Below are positions 16,720-26,297 of a DNA stretch of 39,498 nt, piece after piece. Numbering within the stretch: the stretch's first letter is position 1; every line of letters begins with the position of its first letter. The translations under genes were made by a program, and so were the position numbers. Location: contig QZKE01000072.1 of assembly GCA_003598015.1 (NCBI GenBank), positions 1 to 39,498 of the forward strand. Direction: 5' to 3'. The notes under the pieces are model-generated. The model was not told the DNA's origin. It saw nothing but the letters and a program-made list of their open reading frames with translations, and searched no databases. The stretch is from Actinomycetota bacterium (GTDB lineage: Bacteria > Actinomycetota > Geothermincolia > Geothermincolales > RBG-13-55-18).

Positions 16720-19700
16720 TCAAGAATGCCAGTCCTGGAGGGGCCGGACCTCCATGCCCCGTTCGAGCAGCGACTCCATGCCGTGCAGGGCGGCGCGCGC
16801 GGCGCTCATAGTGGTGATGAGGGGGATGTTGTAGAGGACGGCATAACTGCGGATGGACCACTGGTCCGAACGCGGCCTCTTACCGGAAGGCGTGTTTATG
16901 ATCAGCTGCATCTCGCGGTTCTTCATATAGTCCACCACGTGGGGCCGCCCCTCGTGCATCTTGTTCAACACCTCGACCTCGATGCCATTGCGCTGCAATA
17001 CTTCGGCCGTCCCCCGCGTGGCCAGGATGTTGAAGCCCAGCTCCGAGAGGCGGCGGGAGATATGTACGACGTCCCTCTTGTCGCTGTCCTTGACGCTGAC
17101 GAAGATGTTGCCTTCCCGGGGCAGAAAGGAACCCGCGGCGAACTGGCTCTTGGCAAAGGCCATGCCCAGATCGCGGTCGATGCCCATCACCTCGCCGGTG
17201 GAGCGCATCTCCGGCCCCAGGATGGTGTCCACTCCGAAGAAGCGGTTGAAGGGGAGTACCGCTTCCTTCACCGCGATGTGGTCGATCTCCACCTCGCCGG
17301 TGATGCCCAGTTCCCCCAGGGTCTTCCCGATCATCAGTTTAGTGGCCACCTTGGCCCAGGAGAGACCGGTCGCCTTGGAGACGTAGGGCACGGTGCGCGA
17401 GGCGCGCGGGTTTACCTCCAGCACGTAGAGCAGCTCGTCCTTCACCGCGTACTGCACGTTCATAAGACCCACCACCTCCAGCTCCCTGGCCAGGGCGTAG
17501 GTGGCGTTCTTGATCTCGTCGACCATGGCTTCCCCCAGGGAGAAGGGCGGAATGGCGCAGGCGGAATCCCCAGAATGTACGCCCGCCTCCTCGATATGCT
17601 CCATCACCCCGGCTACCACCACGTCGCGGCCGTCGGACACCGCGTCGACGTCGATCTCCACCGCCTCCTCCAGGAACTTGTCGATGAGCACGGGGTGGTC
17701 GGGGGAGACCTCGGCTGCGCCCAGCATGAACTCCTCCAGGGACGGGTCGTCGTAGACGATCTCCATGCCCCGGCCTCCCAGCACGTAGGAGGGGCGCACC
17801 ACAACCGGGTAGCCGATGCGGTGGGCCACCACCCGCGCCTCCTCGAAAGATCTGGCGGTGCCGTTCTCCGGCTGGCGCAGGTCCAATGCGTGCAGCAAGG
17901 CTTTGAAGCGGTCGCGGTCCTCGGCGCGGTCTATGGAGTCGGGGCTGGTGCCGATGATGGGAGCACCGGCGCGCATGAGGGACACGGCCAGGTTCAAAGG
18001 CGTCTGGCCGCCGAACTGCACGATGATGCCCTCGGGCTTCTCCCGCTCCACTATCTCCAGCACGTCCTCCATGGTCAGGGGCTCGAAGTAGAGACGGTCC
18101 GAGGTATCGTAATCGGTGGATACCGTCTCGGGGTTGTTGTTGACCATTATCGACTCGTACCCCTCTTCACGCAGTGCGAAAGAGGCGTGTACGCAGCAGT
18201 AGTCGAACTCGATGCCCTGCCCGATGCGGTTGGGTCCTCCTCCCAGGATCATCACCTTGGGCCTGGCGGCGGAGGCGTGGGGGCCCGCCAGCGGTTCCTC
18301 CTCCTGCTCGTAGCAGGAGTAGTAATAGGGGGTGTAGGCCTCGAACTCCGCGGCGCAGGTATCCACCAGCTTGTAGACCGGGCGGAGTCCGGCTTGCGCG
18401 CGCCGCTCCCGCACCGCCGCCTCGTCGCTTCCCGTGAGGGTGGCCAGCTGTACGTCGGAGAACCCGAGAGACTTGGCCCGGAAGAGCTCGGCGTCTTCCA
18501 TGTCTTCCAGCCCGCGATCACGCAGGGAGTCCTCCATCTCCACTATCTCCCTGATGTTCTCCAGGAACCAGGGATCGACGTGGGATGTCTCGTACATCTC
18601 CCGTACGTCCATGCCCAACTTGAATCCGTAGCGGTAATAATAGAGGCGCTCCGCGTTGGGCGTGGCGAGCTTTTCCCTCACCACCTCCAACGCTTCCTCC
18701 CTCTGCTCCGGCGTGGTGATATCCGCGGGAACCATCAGCTCCTTGCGGTCGCTGCCCAGCCCGAAGCGGCCTATCTCCAGGGAGCGGATGCCCTTCTGCA
18801 GGGCCTCCTTGAAGGTACGCCCGATGGCCATCACCTCGCCCACCGACTTCATGGATATGCCCAGGGTGGGATCGGCGCCCGGGAACTTCTCGAAGGTGAA
18901 ACGGGGTATCTTCACCACGCAGTAGTCGATGGTTGGTTCGAAGGACGCCGGTGTCTCGCGCGTGATATCGTTGGGGATCTCGTCGAGAGTATAGCCCACC
19001 GCCAGCTTTGCCGCGATCTTGGCGATGGGGAAGCCGGTAGCCTTGGAGGCCAGGGCGCTGGAGCGCGAGACGCGCGGGTTCATCTCGATGACCACCATGC
19101 GGCCGTCGCGCGGATCCACGGCGAACTGGATGTTCGAACCGCCCGTCTCCACCCCTATCTCTCGGATAATGGCGATGGACGCGTCGCGCATGAGCTGGTA
19201 CTCGCGGTCGGTGAGGGTCTGGGCGGGTGCCACGGTGATGGAATCCCCGGTGTGGACGCCCATGGCGTCGAAGTTCTCGATGGAGCAGATGATCACGACG
19301 TTGTCCGCGAGGTCGCGCATCACCTCCAACTCGTACTCTTTCCAGCCGATGACCGATTCCTCGATGAGGATCTCCGAGATCATGGACGCCTCGATCCCCG
19401 CCGTGGCGATACGCTCGAACTCTTCAGCGTTGAAGGCGATGCCCCCGCCGGTGCCCCCCAGGGTGAACGCGGGGCGGATAATGACCGGGAAGCCCAACCC
19501 GGCCGCGACGGCGCGCGCTTCCTCCATGGTATGAGCGAGGCCGGAGAGGGGCAGGTCCAGGCCGATGGAAGCCATGGCGTCACGGAAGAGCTCACGGTCC
19601 TCGGCCTTGCGGATGGCCTGGTAGTTTGCGCCGATCATCTCCACGCCGAACTGGTCCAGGGCGCCCATCTCGGCCACCTTCACCGCGGTGTTCAGGCCGG

Positions 19701-19980
19701 TCTGCCCGCCCAGGGTGGGCAGCAAGGCGTCCGGCCTCTCCTTCTCTATGATGAGGGCTACCACCTCGGGGGTGATGGGCTCGACGTAGGTGCGGTCAGC
19801 CATCTCCGGATCGGTCATGATGGTGGCGGGGTTGGAGTTCACCAGCACCACCTCGTATCCCTCTTCCCTGAGGGCCTTGCAGGCCTGGGTGCCGGAGTAA
19901 TCGAACTCGCAGGCTTGGGAGATGATGATGGGCCCGGAACCGATTATCAATATCTTGCGCAGGTCGGTACGTTTAGGCAT
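16720..19980 (-). CDS. carB: Carbamoyl-phosphate synthase large subunit
   Basis: 1086 residues. It synthesises carbamoyl phosphate for pyrimidines and arginine. The two homologous ATP-grasp halves are evident: [24 protein letters not shown] at the N terminus and [24 protein letters not shown] in the middle. Each has a [19 protein letters not shown] segment and [17 protein letters not shown] loops. The C-terminal methylglyoxal-synthase-like allosteric domain ([38 protein letters not shown]) binds regulators such as UMP. ATG 19980 (MPKRTDLRK) overlaps the carA stop by 8 bases; an upstream in-frame start lies within carA and is unlikely. Confidence 0.97.
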   Translation of the reverse strand: MPKRTDLRKILIIGSGPIIISQACEFDYSGTQACKALREEGYEVVLVNSNPATIMTDPEMADRTYVEPITPEVVALIIEKERPDALLPTLGGQTGLNTAVKVAEMGALDQFGVEMIGANYQAIRKAEDRELFRDAMASIGLDLPLSGLAHTMEEARAVAAGLGFPVIIRPAFTLGGTGGGIAFNAEEFERIATAGIEASMISEILIEESVIGWKEYELEVMRDLADNVVIICSIENFDAMGVHTGDSITVAPAQTLTDREYQLMRDASIAIIREIGVETGGSNIQFAVDPRDGRMVVIEMNPRVSRSSALASKATGFPIAKIAAKLAVGYTLDEIPNDITRETPASFEPTIDYCVVKIPRFTFEKFPGADPTLGISMKSVGEVMAIGRTFKEALQKGIRSLEIGRFGLGSDRKELMVPADITTPEQREEALEVVREKLATPNAERLYYYRYGFKLGMDVREMYETSHVDPWFLENIREIVEMEDSLRDRGLEDMEDAELFRAKSLGFSDVQLATLTGSDEAAVRERRAQAGLRPVYKLVDTCAAEFEAYTPYYYSCYEQEEEPLAGPHASAARPKVMILGGGPNRIGQGIEFDYCCVHASFALREEGYESIMVNNNPETVSTDYDTSDRLYFEPLTMEDVLEIVEREKPEGIIVQFGGQTPLNLAVSLMRAGAPIIGTSPDSIDRAEDRDRFKALLHALDLRQPENGTARSFEEARVVAHRIGYPVVVRPSYVLGGRGMEIVYDDPSLEEFMLGAAEVSPDHPVLIDKFLEEAVEIDVDAVSDGRDVVVAGVMEHIEEAGVHSGDSACAIPPFSLGEAMVDEIKNATYALARELEVVGLMNVQYAVKDELLYVLEVNPRASRTVPYVSKATGLSWAKVATKLMIGKTLGELGITGEVEIDHIAVKEAVLPFNRFFGVDTILGPEMRSTGEVMGIDRDLGMAFAKSQFAAGSFLPREGNIFVSVKDSDKRDVVHISRRLSELGFNILATRGTAEVLQRNGIEVEVLNKMHEGRPHVVDYMKNREMQLIINTPSGKRPRSDQWSIRSYAVLYNIPLITTMSAARAALHGMESLLERGMEVRPLQDWHS

Positions 19981-21121
19981 GACCGTCACCCCGCCCGGCG
20001 CGCATGTCACGGATGAAATCCCCGAAGAGGTAGACGGCATCGTGGGGTCCCGGCGAATCCTCGGGGTGGAACTGCACGGAGTAAGCGGGGTAGCGCCGGT
20101 GGCGGAACCCCTCCAGGGTATCGTCGTTGAGGTTGACGAAGGTGGGTTCGGTCTCCCCCGCCAAGGCCTCCAGGTCCACGCAGAAGCCGTGGTTCTGGGC
20201 GGTGATGAGGATGTTCCCGCGGCGCATGTCCTTGACCGGCTGGTTGGCTCCGCGGTGTCCGAACTTGAGCTTGTAGGTGCTCCCGCCCAGGGCCAATCCC
20301 AGTATCTGGTGTCCCAGGCATATGCCGAAGATGGGCTTCACGCCCACCAGTTTGGATACCTCGCCGATGAGGTAAGTAACCGCCGCCGGATCGCCCGGTC
20401 CGTTGGAGAGGAAGATGCCGTCCGGCCCCATCTGCAGGACCTTCGCAGCGGTTGTGTCCGCCGGCACCACCACCACCTCGCAGCCCAGGTTGGCGAGGAT
20501 GCGCAGGATGTTCTGCTTGATGCCGCAATCGTAGGCCACCACACGCAGGGGGCGTACCCCTCCGCCGGAGACCTCGGGCAGAACTCCCCTGCCCATGGGC
20601 GGGATGCGCGCATCCTCCCAGCGGTAGGGCTCGCCGCAGGTCACCTCGGCCACCAGGTCCACACCCACGTAACCGGGCGCCTCGTCCAGCTTGCGCTTGA
20701 GCGAATCCAGGTCTGTATCCTCGGAGGAGATGATGCACATCTTGGCCCCCAGGGACCTTATATGCCTGGTCACCGCGCGCGTATCCACTCCCTCCACGCC
20801 CACGATACCGTTTGCGCACAGGTACTCGTCCAGCGACTGCGTGGCTCTCCAGTTGGAGGGATAGCGGCAGCACTCGCGCACCACGAAGCCCTCGACCTGC
20901 GGGCGGGGCGATTCCAGGTCCTCGGCGTTGACGCCGTAGTTGCCAATGAGGGGATAGGTCATGGTGACTACCTGGCCCTTATAGGAGGGGTCGGTGAGGA
21001 TCTCCTGGTAGCCGGTCATGCTGGTGTTGAAGACCAATTCACCCGTCCGCGTCCCCCGGGCTCCGAAGGGGGTGCCGGTGAAGTACTTACCGTCCTCGAG
21101 CAGGATGATAGCCTTGTTCAT
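19973..21121 (-). CDS. carA: Carbamoyl-phosphate synthase small subunit (glutaminase)
   Basis: A class I glutamine amidotransferase that feeds ammonia to CarB. The N-terminal CarA domain ([40 protein letters not shown] in substance) and the triad domain with [15 protein letters not shown] (nucleophile Cys) and [12 protein letters not shown] (His and Glu) are intact. About 382 residues from ATG 21121; an ATG at 21136 is also in frame, each with GGGAG-type sequence nearby at poor spacing. The upstream leader contains a terminator and a possible antiterminator (21253-21347), so the pair may be controlled by attenuation. Confidence 0.97.
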   Translation of the reverse strand: MNKAIILLEDGKYFTGTPFGARGTRTGELVFNTSMTGYQEILTDPSYKGQVVTMTYPLIGNYGVNAEDLESPRPQVEGFVVRECCRYPSNWRATQSLDEYLCANGIVGVEGVDTRAVTRHIRSLGAKMCIISSEDTDLDSLKRKLDEAPGYVGVDLVAEVTCGEPYRWEDARIPPMGRGVLPEVSGGGVRPLRVVAYDCGIKQNILRILANLGCEVVVVPADTTAAKVLQMGPDGIFLSNGPGDPAAVTYLIGEVSKLVGVKPIFGICLGHQILGLALGGSTYKLKFGHRGANQPVKDMRRGNILITAQNHGFCVDLEALAGETEPTFVNLNDDTLEGFRHRRYPAYSVQFHPEDSPGPHDAVYLFGDFIRDMRAGRGDGHA

Positions 21122-21252
21122 ACTCCCAGTTACCATCCTCCCACCGAAACCATCCCGGGGTCACATTGACATCTCATGGAATAAGTGGGCGGAGCGGCGG
21201 CCGTACCGTCAAGAACGAAGGATGCCTTATCCGGGTGTCTTTTCCGCCTATA

Positions 21253-21347
21253 AAAATGCCCCGAGGCCGTCTCGAGGCATGCATCGCTTTTTATATAGTA
21301 TCTGTCCGGCATATAGTCGCTCCCGCCTCCCGTCGTTGGTGCCTCGA
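21253..21347 (-). promoter_or_regulatory. Probable transcription attenuator in the carAB leader
   Basis: Read on the minus strand, 21280-21258 forms a stem (TGCCTCGAG pairing with CTCGGGGCA, one mismatch) followed by TTTTTATA (21257 downward), an intrinsic terminator. It lies about 130 bases before carA with no leftward gene upstream of it, so it must act on carAB's own transcript. Further upstream on the same strand, TCGAGGCA (21347-21340) is exactly complementary to the terminator's 5' arm TGCCTCGA, giving a competing antiterminator. The signal (a PyrR-like protein, RNA-binding factor or coupled transcription) is not visible. Confidence 0.6.
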
Positions 21348-21444
21348 TCCAAATATACGATCACATTCGAACGCCCCTGCATCCCCACGGTGACGCTCTC
21401 GGTGCAGATCGTATATGCGGACCGGAGCACCCAGGTCTCCGTCT

Positions 21445-21450
21445 ATTATA
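21445..21450 (-). promoter_or_regulatory. -10 box of the carAB promoter
   Basis: Perfect TATAAT on the minus strand, upstream of the attenuator. It predicts a leader of about 315 nt. The -35 (TTCCGC at 17 bases) is weak. Confidence 0.5.
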
Positions 21451-21484
21451 GGGAAAGGCGCCGACTCGCGGAAGGCCGAAATCC

Positions 21485-21524
21485 GCCTCGGGGTCAGGCC
21501 TCAAACCAGGCGTGACCCCGAGGC
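21485..21524. repeat. Perfect 12-bp hairpin with GGGGTCA
   Basis: GCCTCGGGGTCA (21485-21496) and TGACCCCGAGGC (21513-21524) are exact inverted repeats around 16 bases, lying between the divergent carAB and nuoE promoters. It has the GGGGTCA ends of the repeat at 14605-14686 and may be a REP-like unit that also insulates the two promoters. Confidence 0.6.
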
Positions 21525-21533
21525 TTGATTGTC

Positions 21534-21562
21534 TTGACGGTTTGGGGGTCAGAGCATAGAAT
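21534..21562 (+). promoter_or_regulatory. Sigma70-type promoter of the nuoEF operon
   Basis: TTGACG (21534-21539), exactly 17 bases, TAGAAT (21557-21562). Transcription should start near 21569, giving a leader of about 80 nt. Confidence 0.75.
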
Positions 21563-21564
21563 TC

Positions 21565-21583
21565 TTGTGATATTTATCACACA
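21565..21583. promoter_or_regulatory. Rex- or CRP/FNR-like operator over the nuoEF transcription start
   Basis: TTGTGATATTTATCACA(C)AA holds TGTGA-N6-TCACA, which fits both the CRP family consensus and the TTGTGA-N6-TCACAA class of Rex sites. Its position over the predicted +1 favours a repressor, and the operon encodes NADH-linked redox proteins, so Rex (NADH/NAD+ sensing) is the better guess. Which protein binds is inference. Confidence 0.6.
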
Positions 21584-21650
21584 ACGGCGTGTGATGCAGA
21601 CGATGTCGTCACATGATGGCCTCGTCTTTTTATTTTCGGCTAAAGGAAGG

Positions 21651-22154
21651 ATGAAAACACAAATGAAGAAGGAGTTGAGCCCGGAAGTAGTCGCGGTGGA
21701 AAAACACGGGGCCGAACGAAGCCACCTCATCCGGATCCTCCACGAGGTCCAGAGGGAGTACAACTACCTTCCCGAGAAGGCTTTGCGGAATATCGCAGCC
21801 ATGATGGATATCTCGTTGGTGGACGTATACGGAGTGGCGACTTTTTTCCGGTCTTTTTCTCTGGAACCGAAGGGCAAGCATATGGTCACCTGCTGTATGG
21901 GCACTGCCTGCCATGTCCGCAACTCCGGCGGGGTGCTGGACGAGGCGAAACGGCACCTGGGCATAGAACCCGGTGAGACCACCGGGGACATGCTCTTCTC
22001 CCTGGAGACGGTGAACTGCCTGGGGGCATGTGCCCTGGGACCTGTCGTAGTCGTTGACGATAAGTATTACGGTGAGATGACCCCTGCAAGAGTAAGAAAG
22101 GTTTTGAAAAAGGTCGCGGAAGAGGAAGGGCGTGGTCAAGATGACCAGGATTGA
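21651..22154 (+). CDS. NuoE/HndA-like [2Fe-2S] thioredoxin-fold subunit
   Basis: About 167 residues. It matches the 24-kDa subunit of complex I and NAD-linked hydrogenases: LIRILHEVQREYNYLPEKAL, VYGVATFFRSFSLEPKGKH, then the cluster ligands in CCMGTACHVRNSGG and NCLGACALGP. It passes electrons to or from the flavin subunit encoded next. ATG 21651 or 21663 could be the start; the GGAAGG site is very close to the first. Translation overlaps the next gene by 14 bases. No membrane nuo genes are present, so it belongs to a soluble complex. Confidence 0.92.
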   Translation: MKTQMKKELSPEVVAVEKHGAERSHLIRILHEVQREYNYLPEKALRNIAAMMDISLVDVYGVATFFRSFSLEPKGKHMVTCCMGTACHVRNSGGVLDEAKRHLGIEPGETTGDMLFSLETVNCLGACALGPVVVVDDKYYGEMTPARVRKVLKKVAEEEGRGQDDQD

Positions 22155-24000
22155 CTCGCCATCCGCTCTGGAACACTACCGCCGGGCGATCAAGGAAAAG
22201 CGGGCGAAGTACGTGAAAACCGTCTCCGTTTGCGGCGGCACAGGCTGCCAGGCCCACGAATGCGGCGCTGTTTACGAGGCCCTCAGGGCCGCGCTGGACG
22301 AGAACGGGCTCGCCAAAACGGTCGAGTTGAGGCAGACCGGATGTCACGGATTCTGCGAAATGGGCCCCCTTATGGTCATCCAGCCATCAGGCATCTTCTA
22401 CAAAAAGGTCAGCCCCGAAGATATTGAAAACATCGTCGAGGCCAGCCTCAAAGGCAACAAAGTCGTAGAGGAGCTCGTCTATGAGGACCCCGTGAGCGGC
22501 GAGGACATCAAGAAGGAATCCCAGATACCCTTCTACAAGAAGCAGAAGCGCTTGCTCATGAGCATGAACGGCAAGATCGACCCCTGCAATATCGAGGATT
22601 ATCTCGCGCAGGACGGCTACTCCGCCCTGGTCAAGACCCTCTTCGAGATGGAGCCGACGGAGGTCATCGACGAGGTGGAGAATGCAGGCCTGCGTGGTAG
22701 AGGCGGCGCAGGGGTTCCCACCGCCAGTAAGTGGAAGGCCGCCCGCAAGGCCATAGCCCGGGACGGCATTAAGTACGTGTTATGCAACGCGGACGAAGGA
22801 GACCCGGGCGCCTACATGGACCGCAGCCTCCTGGAGGGCAATCCCCATGCCGTACTCGAAGGCATGATCATTGGAGCCTATGCCATCGGCGCCAATGAGG
22901 GATATATATACGTCCGTCACGAGTACCCGCTGGCCGTCGACAACCTGCTTGTGGCTATCGACCAGGCCAGGGAGCTGAACCTTCTGGGCGATGACATCCT
23001 GGGGTCCGGATTCTCTTTCGATATAAACGTGAGCATCGGCGGCGGCGCGTTCGTATGCGGTGAGTCCACCGCACTTATGGCCTCCATCGAGGGGCGTATC
23101 GGCGAGCCGAGGGTAAAACACATCCACACCGCCGAAAAGGGCTTGTACCAGAGGCCTACCAACTTGAACAACGTCGAGACCTGGGCCAACGTGTCCCTCA
23201 TCATCAACCAGGGTGCCGCCAAATATAAGAGAGTGGGGACCAAGAACAGCACCGGGACCAAGATATTCTCCCTGGTGGGAGCGATCAACAACACCGGCCT
23301 GGTGGAGGTGCCCATGGGCATCACCCTGAGGGAGATAATCTACGACATCGGTGGCGGCGTACCCAAGGGCAAGAAATTCAAGGCGGTGCAGACGGGCGGT
23401 CCTTCCGGAGGCTGCTTACCCGAAAGCCTGCTCGATACACCCGTCGACTTCGACCGCCTCTACGATGTAGGCTCCATGATGGGCTCGGGCGGGATGATCG
23501 TCATGGACGAGGGTACCTGCATGGTGGATATAGCCCGCTACTTCGTCGACTTCCTCTGCGACGAATCCTGCGGTAAATGCGTGCCCTGCCGCGAGGGTCT
23601 GAAGCAGATGCTCTATATTATCGAGGACATCACCGAGGGCCGGGGGACGCTCGAGCAGCTCGACCTCCTCAAGGAGCTGGCCGAGGTCATGCGCGACACC
23701 TCCCTGTGCGGGCTGGGCCAGACGGCGGCCAATCCCGTCCTCTCCACGCTCGAATACTTCGAGAACGAATACCTTGAGCACATCAAGATGAAGAAGTGCC
23801 GCGCCGGGGTATGCAAGTCCCTCATCACTTTCAACATAAACCCCAAGAAGTGCACGGGCTGCATGCGTTGCCGCAAGGCCTGTCCGGTGGGGGCCATTAA
23901 GGGGAAGAAAAAGGAGGCGCACATCATCGTGCAGGAGAAATGCGAGAAGTGCGGCATCTGTTTCGAGGTCTGCGAATACAAAGCGGTTGTAAGGAAGTGA
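22141..24000 (+). CDS. NuoF/HydB-like NADH- and FMN-binding iron-sulfur subunit
   Basis: About 619 residues in the order: N-terminal [2Fe-2S] thioredoxin-like domain (CGGTGCQAHEC, CHGFCEMGP); the FMN/NADH core (GLRGRGGAGVPTASKW, NADEGDPGAYMDRSLLEGNP, GGGAFVCGESTALMASIEG, RPTNLNNVETWANV); an SLBB-like part (GGPSGGCLP); the N3-type [4Fe-4S] site (SCGKCVPCREG and SLCGLG); and a C-terminal 2x[4Fe-4S] ferredoxin (CTGCMRCRKACPVGA, CEKCGICFEVCE). This extended form is that of electron-bifurcating hydrogenase and formate dehydrogenase beta subunits, not of respiratory complex I. ATG 22141 with GGAAGG ten bases before is preferred over GTG 22132. Confidence 0.94.
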   Translation: MTRIDSPSALEHYRRAIKEKRAKYVKTVSVCGGTGCQAHECGAVYEALRAALDENGLAKTVELRQTGCHGFCEMGPLMVIQPSGIFYKKVSPEDIENIVEASLKGNKVVEELVYEDPVSGEDIKKESQIPFYKKQKRLLMSMNGKIDPCNIEDYLAQDGYSALVKTLFEMEPTEVIDEVENAGLRGRGGAGVPTASKWKAARKAIARDGIKYVLCNADEGDPGAYMDRSLLEGNPHAVLEGMIIGAYAIGANEGYIYVRHEYPLAVDNLLVAIDQARELNLLGDDILGSGFSFDINVSIGGGAFVCGESTALMASIEGRIGEPRVKHIHTAEKGLYQRPTNLNNVETWANVSLIINQGAAKYKRVGTKNSTGTKIFSLVGAINNTGLVEVPMGITLREIIYDIGGGVPKGKKFKAVQTGGPSGGCLPESLLDTPVDFDRLYDVGSMMGSGGMIVMDEGTCMVDIARYFVDFLCDESCGKCVPCREGLKQMLYIIEDITEGRGTLEQLDLLKELAEVMRDTSLCGLGQTAANPVLSTLEYFENEYLEHIKMKKCRAGVCKSLITFNINPKKCTGCMRCRKACPVGAIKGKKKEAHIIVQEKCEKCGICFEVCEYKAVVRK

Positions 24001-24004
24001 TGAT

Positions 24005-24628
24005 ATGGTCAATCTGATCATCGACGGCCAGTCCGTCGAAGCGGAAGAGGGTTGGACGATCCTGGAGGCGGCCAAGTACTACGGGATCGACATACCCGCC
24101 CTTTGCTACTACGAAGGCCTGACGCCGACCAGCGCCTGCCGCGTATGCGTGGTGGAGATAATCCGTGGCGGCCGCTCCCGGCTGTCCGCCTCATGTTCCT
24201 ACCCGGTGCAGGAAGGTATAGAGGTCCGTACCAACTCTAAAAAGGTAAAGAGGGCTCGCAAGGTGATCATCGAGCTCCTGCTGGCCTCCTGCCCCAACTC
24301 ACGCACCCTGCAGTGCCTGGCATCGAAATACGGCGTCACCAAGATAAGGTTCAGGTCCGAGGACCGGGGCTGCATACTCTGCGGCCTCTGCGTGCGCATG
24401 TGCGAGGAGCAGATGCAGGCGGGGGCTATCGGTTTCGTATACCGGGGCGTAGGCCGCGAGGTGGCCATGCCCTTCCATACCAAACACGAAGCGTGTAGGG
24501 AATGCGGCGCATGCCTGTATATATGCCCGGTCTGCGAACTGCCCTGCCGGGGCCCCATGCAGCCGGGCGAGCTCTGTAATGCCTGTCTTGACACCGTGCA
24601 GCTGGAAGCGTTTCCCTGCAAGGATTAG
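24005..24628 (+). CDS. HoxU/NuoG N-terminal-like ferredoxin subunit
   Basis: 207 residues. The plant-type [2Fe-2S] ferredoxin fold comes first (CYYEGLTPTSACRVCVVEI... ending SASC), then the NuoG/HoxU linker with CPNSRTLQC, then two [4Fe-4S] motifs (CILCGLCVRMC and CRECGACLYICP). The C-terminal tail has extra cysteines (CELPCRGP, CNAC). It lacks the hydrogenase H-cluster domain and the molybdopterin domain, so it is a wiring subunit only. It starts 5 bases after nuoF with AAGGAAG before its ATG. The His ligand of the usual NuoG His-Cys cluster appears to be missing. Confidence 0.88.
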   Translation: MVNLIIDGQSVEAEEGWTILEAAKYYGIDIPALCYYEGLTPTSACRVCVVEIIRGGRSRLSASCSYPVQEGIEVRTNSKKVKRARKVIIELLLASCPNSRTLQCLASKYGVTKIRFRSEDRGCILCGLCVRMCEEQMQAGAIGFVYRGVGREVAMPFHTKHEACRECGACLYICPVCELPCRGPMQPGELCNACLDTVQLEAFPCKD

Positions 24629-24651
24629 AGGATGAAGGAGGAATCTTAGAG

Positions 24652-26232
24652 ATGACCATGACCAAGTACAACAGGTCCGCGGCGACCCTGTCCAAGAACC
24701 GCACGCCGGACAGCGTCAGCCCCTTCAGCGGTATGTGCGCTACCTGCGTCGAGGGCTGCATCGGGATGTGCGAGATCGGCAAGTCGGCCTACCGGGGCCC
24801 CGAGCTGATTTACCCCCAGCCCTTCGGGATCATGACCGCGGCTTCCGAGAAGGATTACCCCATCGATCTCTCTCACTTCAGCATCATGGGAAGCGCTGTC
24901 GGAGCCTACGGCGTGCCCGCCGACAGCGAACATGCGGTGTTCACCAATGTAAACCTGGAGACCACCATCGGCGACAAGAACCCCCTCAAACTGAAGCTCC
25001 CCATCGTCGTCCCCGGACTCGGCTCCACCTACGTGGCCAAGCGCAACTGGGACGGCCTGGCCGTCGGCGTAGCCATCTCCGGCTGCGTCCTGACCATCGG
25101 CGAGAACGTATGTGGCATGGACGATGATGCGGTCATCAAAAAGAACCGCATCGTCAAGTCACCCGATATGGAGAGCCGTATCAAGGCGTTCCGCGACTGG
25201 CAGGTCAAGGGATACGGGGACATCGTCGTACAGTTCAATGTCGAAGATACCAAGTTGGGCGTGCCCGAGTACGTGCTCACCAAGCTGGGCGTGGAGACGG
25301 TCGAGCTCAAGTGGGGCCAGGGAGCCAAGGACATCGGCGGCGAGGTCAAGCTGAGCACCATCGAGAAGGCCCGCTCCATGAAGAAGAAGGGCTATATCGT
25401 TCTCCCGGACCCCGACGATCCCGAGGTCGAGGAGGCTTTCCGGGTAGGCGGCGTAAGGGAATTCGAGCGCCACTCCCGCCTGGGTATGGTGACCGAGGAC
25501 GGCTTCGCGGAGAGCGTCAAGATGTTGCGCGACATGGGCGCGAAGCGCGTCTTCCTCAAGACCGGAGCTTACCGGCCGGTTGACCTGGCCCGCGCCGTGA
25601 AGTACGCCTCCGACAACCGCATAGATTTCCTCACCGTGGACGGCGCGGGCGGCGGCACCGGCATGAGCCCCTGGCGCATGATGAACGAGTGGGGCATCCC
25701 CACCGTAGAGCTGTGCTGCCTCACTTACGAGTACGTCGATTACCTGGCCAAGCAGGACAAATACGTACCGGACGTAGCCTTCGCCGGCGGCTTTACCCTC
25801 GAGGACCAGATCTTCAAGGGCTTCGCCCTGGGAGCCCCCTACGTCAAGGCCATCGGGATGGCCCGGGGACCGCTGTGTGCGGCCATGGTCGGTAAAACGG
25901 TGGGCAACCGGGTGGAGAACGCCGACCTCCCGGTGTATATCGAGAGGTACGGGAACACCATGGAGGAGGTCTTCTACTCCGGCGTCAAGCTAAGGGAGCA
26001 GTACGGCAAGGATTTCGAGAAACTCCATCCGGGCGCCATCGGCGTATACACCTACTACCAGCGCCTGGCCCAGGGGCTGTCGCAGCTCATGTGCGGCGCG
26101 CGCAAGTTCGCCCTCGAGTACATCACCAGGGACGACCTCGCCGCCCTGACCAGGGAGGCCTCCGAGATCTCCGGCATCCCCTACGTCACCGAGCTGGACA
26201 AGGAAGAGGCCTGGGAGATACTCAAAGGCTGA
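24652..26232 (+). CDS. FMN-binding glutamate-synthase-like protein
   Basis: 526 residues of the stand-alone GltB central-domain family. The N terminus has a compact cysteine motif (CATCVEGCIGMC) that could hold an Fe-S cluster. The TIM-barrel FMN/2-oxoglutarate part includes DFLTVDGAGGGTGMSPWRMM, GGFTLEDQIFKGFALGAPYV and GMARGPLCAAMVGK. No amidotransferase domain or NADPH subunit is present. Being the last gene of the nuoEF/hoxU-like operon suggests the complex delivers electrons from NADH and/or ferredoxin to this flavin active site. A real glutamate synthase activity would need ammonia or a separate glutaminase. Strong AAGGAGG lies before the ATG; a terminator follows. Confidence 0.85.
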   Translation: MTMTKYNRSAATLSKNRTPDSVSPFSGMCATCVEGCIGMCEIGKSAYRGPELIYPQPFGIMTAASEKDYPIDLSHFSIMGSAVGAYGVPADSEHAVFTNVNLETTIGDKNPLKLKLPIVVPGLGSTYVAKRNWDGLAVGVAISGCVLTIGENVCGMDDDAVIKKNRIVKSPDMESRIKAFRDWQVKGYGDIVVQFNVEDTKLGVPEYVLTKLGVETVELKWGQGAKDIGGEVKLSTIEKARSMKKKGYIVLPDPDDPEVEEAFRVGGVREFERHSRLGMVTEDGFAESVKMLRDMGAKRVFLKTGAYRPVDLARAVKYASDNRIDFLTVDGAGGGTGMSPWRMMNEWGIPTVELCCLTYEYVDYLAKQDKYVPDVAFAGGFTLEDQIFKGFALGAPYVKAIGMARGPLCAAMVGKTVGNRVENADLPVYIERYGNTMEEVFYSGVKLREQYGKDFEKLHPGAIGVYTYYQRLAQGLSQLMCGARKFALEYITRDDLAALTREASEISGIPYVTELDKEEAWEILKG

Positions 26233-26261
26233 GCCCGCATATAGACAGAACGCAAGCGCAT

Positions 26262-26289
26262 AAAAGGCCGGCTTCACAGCCGGCCTTTT
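26262..26289 (+). terminator. Strong intrinsic terminator of the redox operon
   Basis: AAAAGGCCGGC (26262-26272), loop TTCACA, GCCGGCCTTTT (26279-26289): an 11-bp perfect stem whose A and T tracts make it work on both strands, so it may also end the leftward GAF-ANTAR transcript. Confidence 0.92.
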
Positions 26290-26297
26290 ATACGTCC

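Noticed and set aside
16660..20016. A 1118-codon open frame on the plus strand opposite carB
   Set aside because: It is the antisense shadow of the carB gene; the product is rich in His, Gly and Val with no family signature, while carB is unambiguous.
21651..26232. A bifurcating [FeFe] hydrogenase or a complex I operon
   Set aside because: The HoxU-like protein ends before any H-cluster domain, and no membrane Nuo subunits occur; only the NADH/ferredoxin wiring subunits are present.
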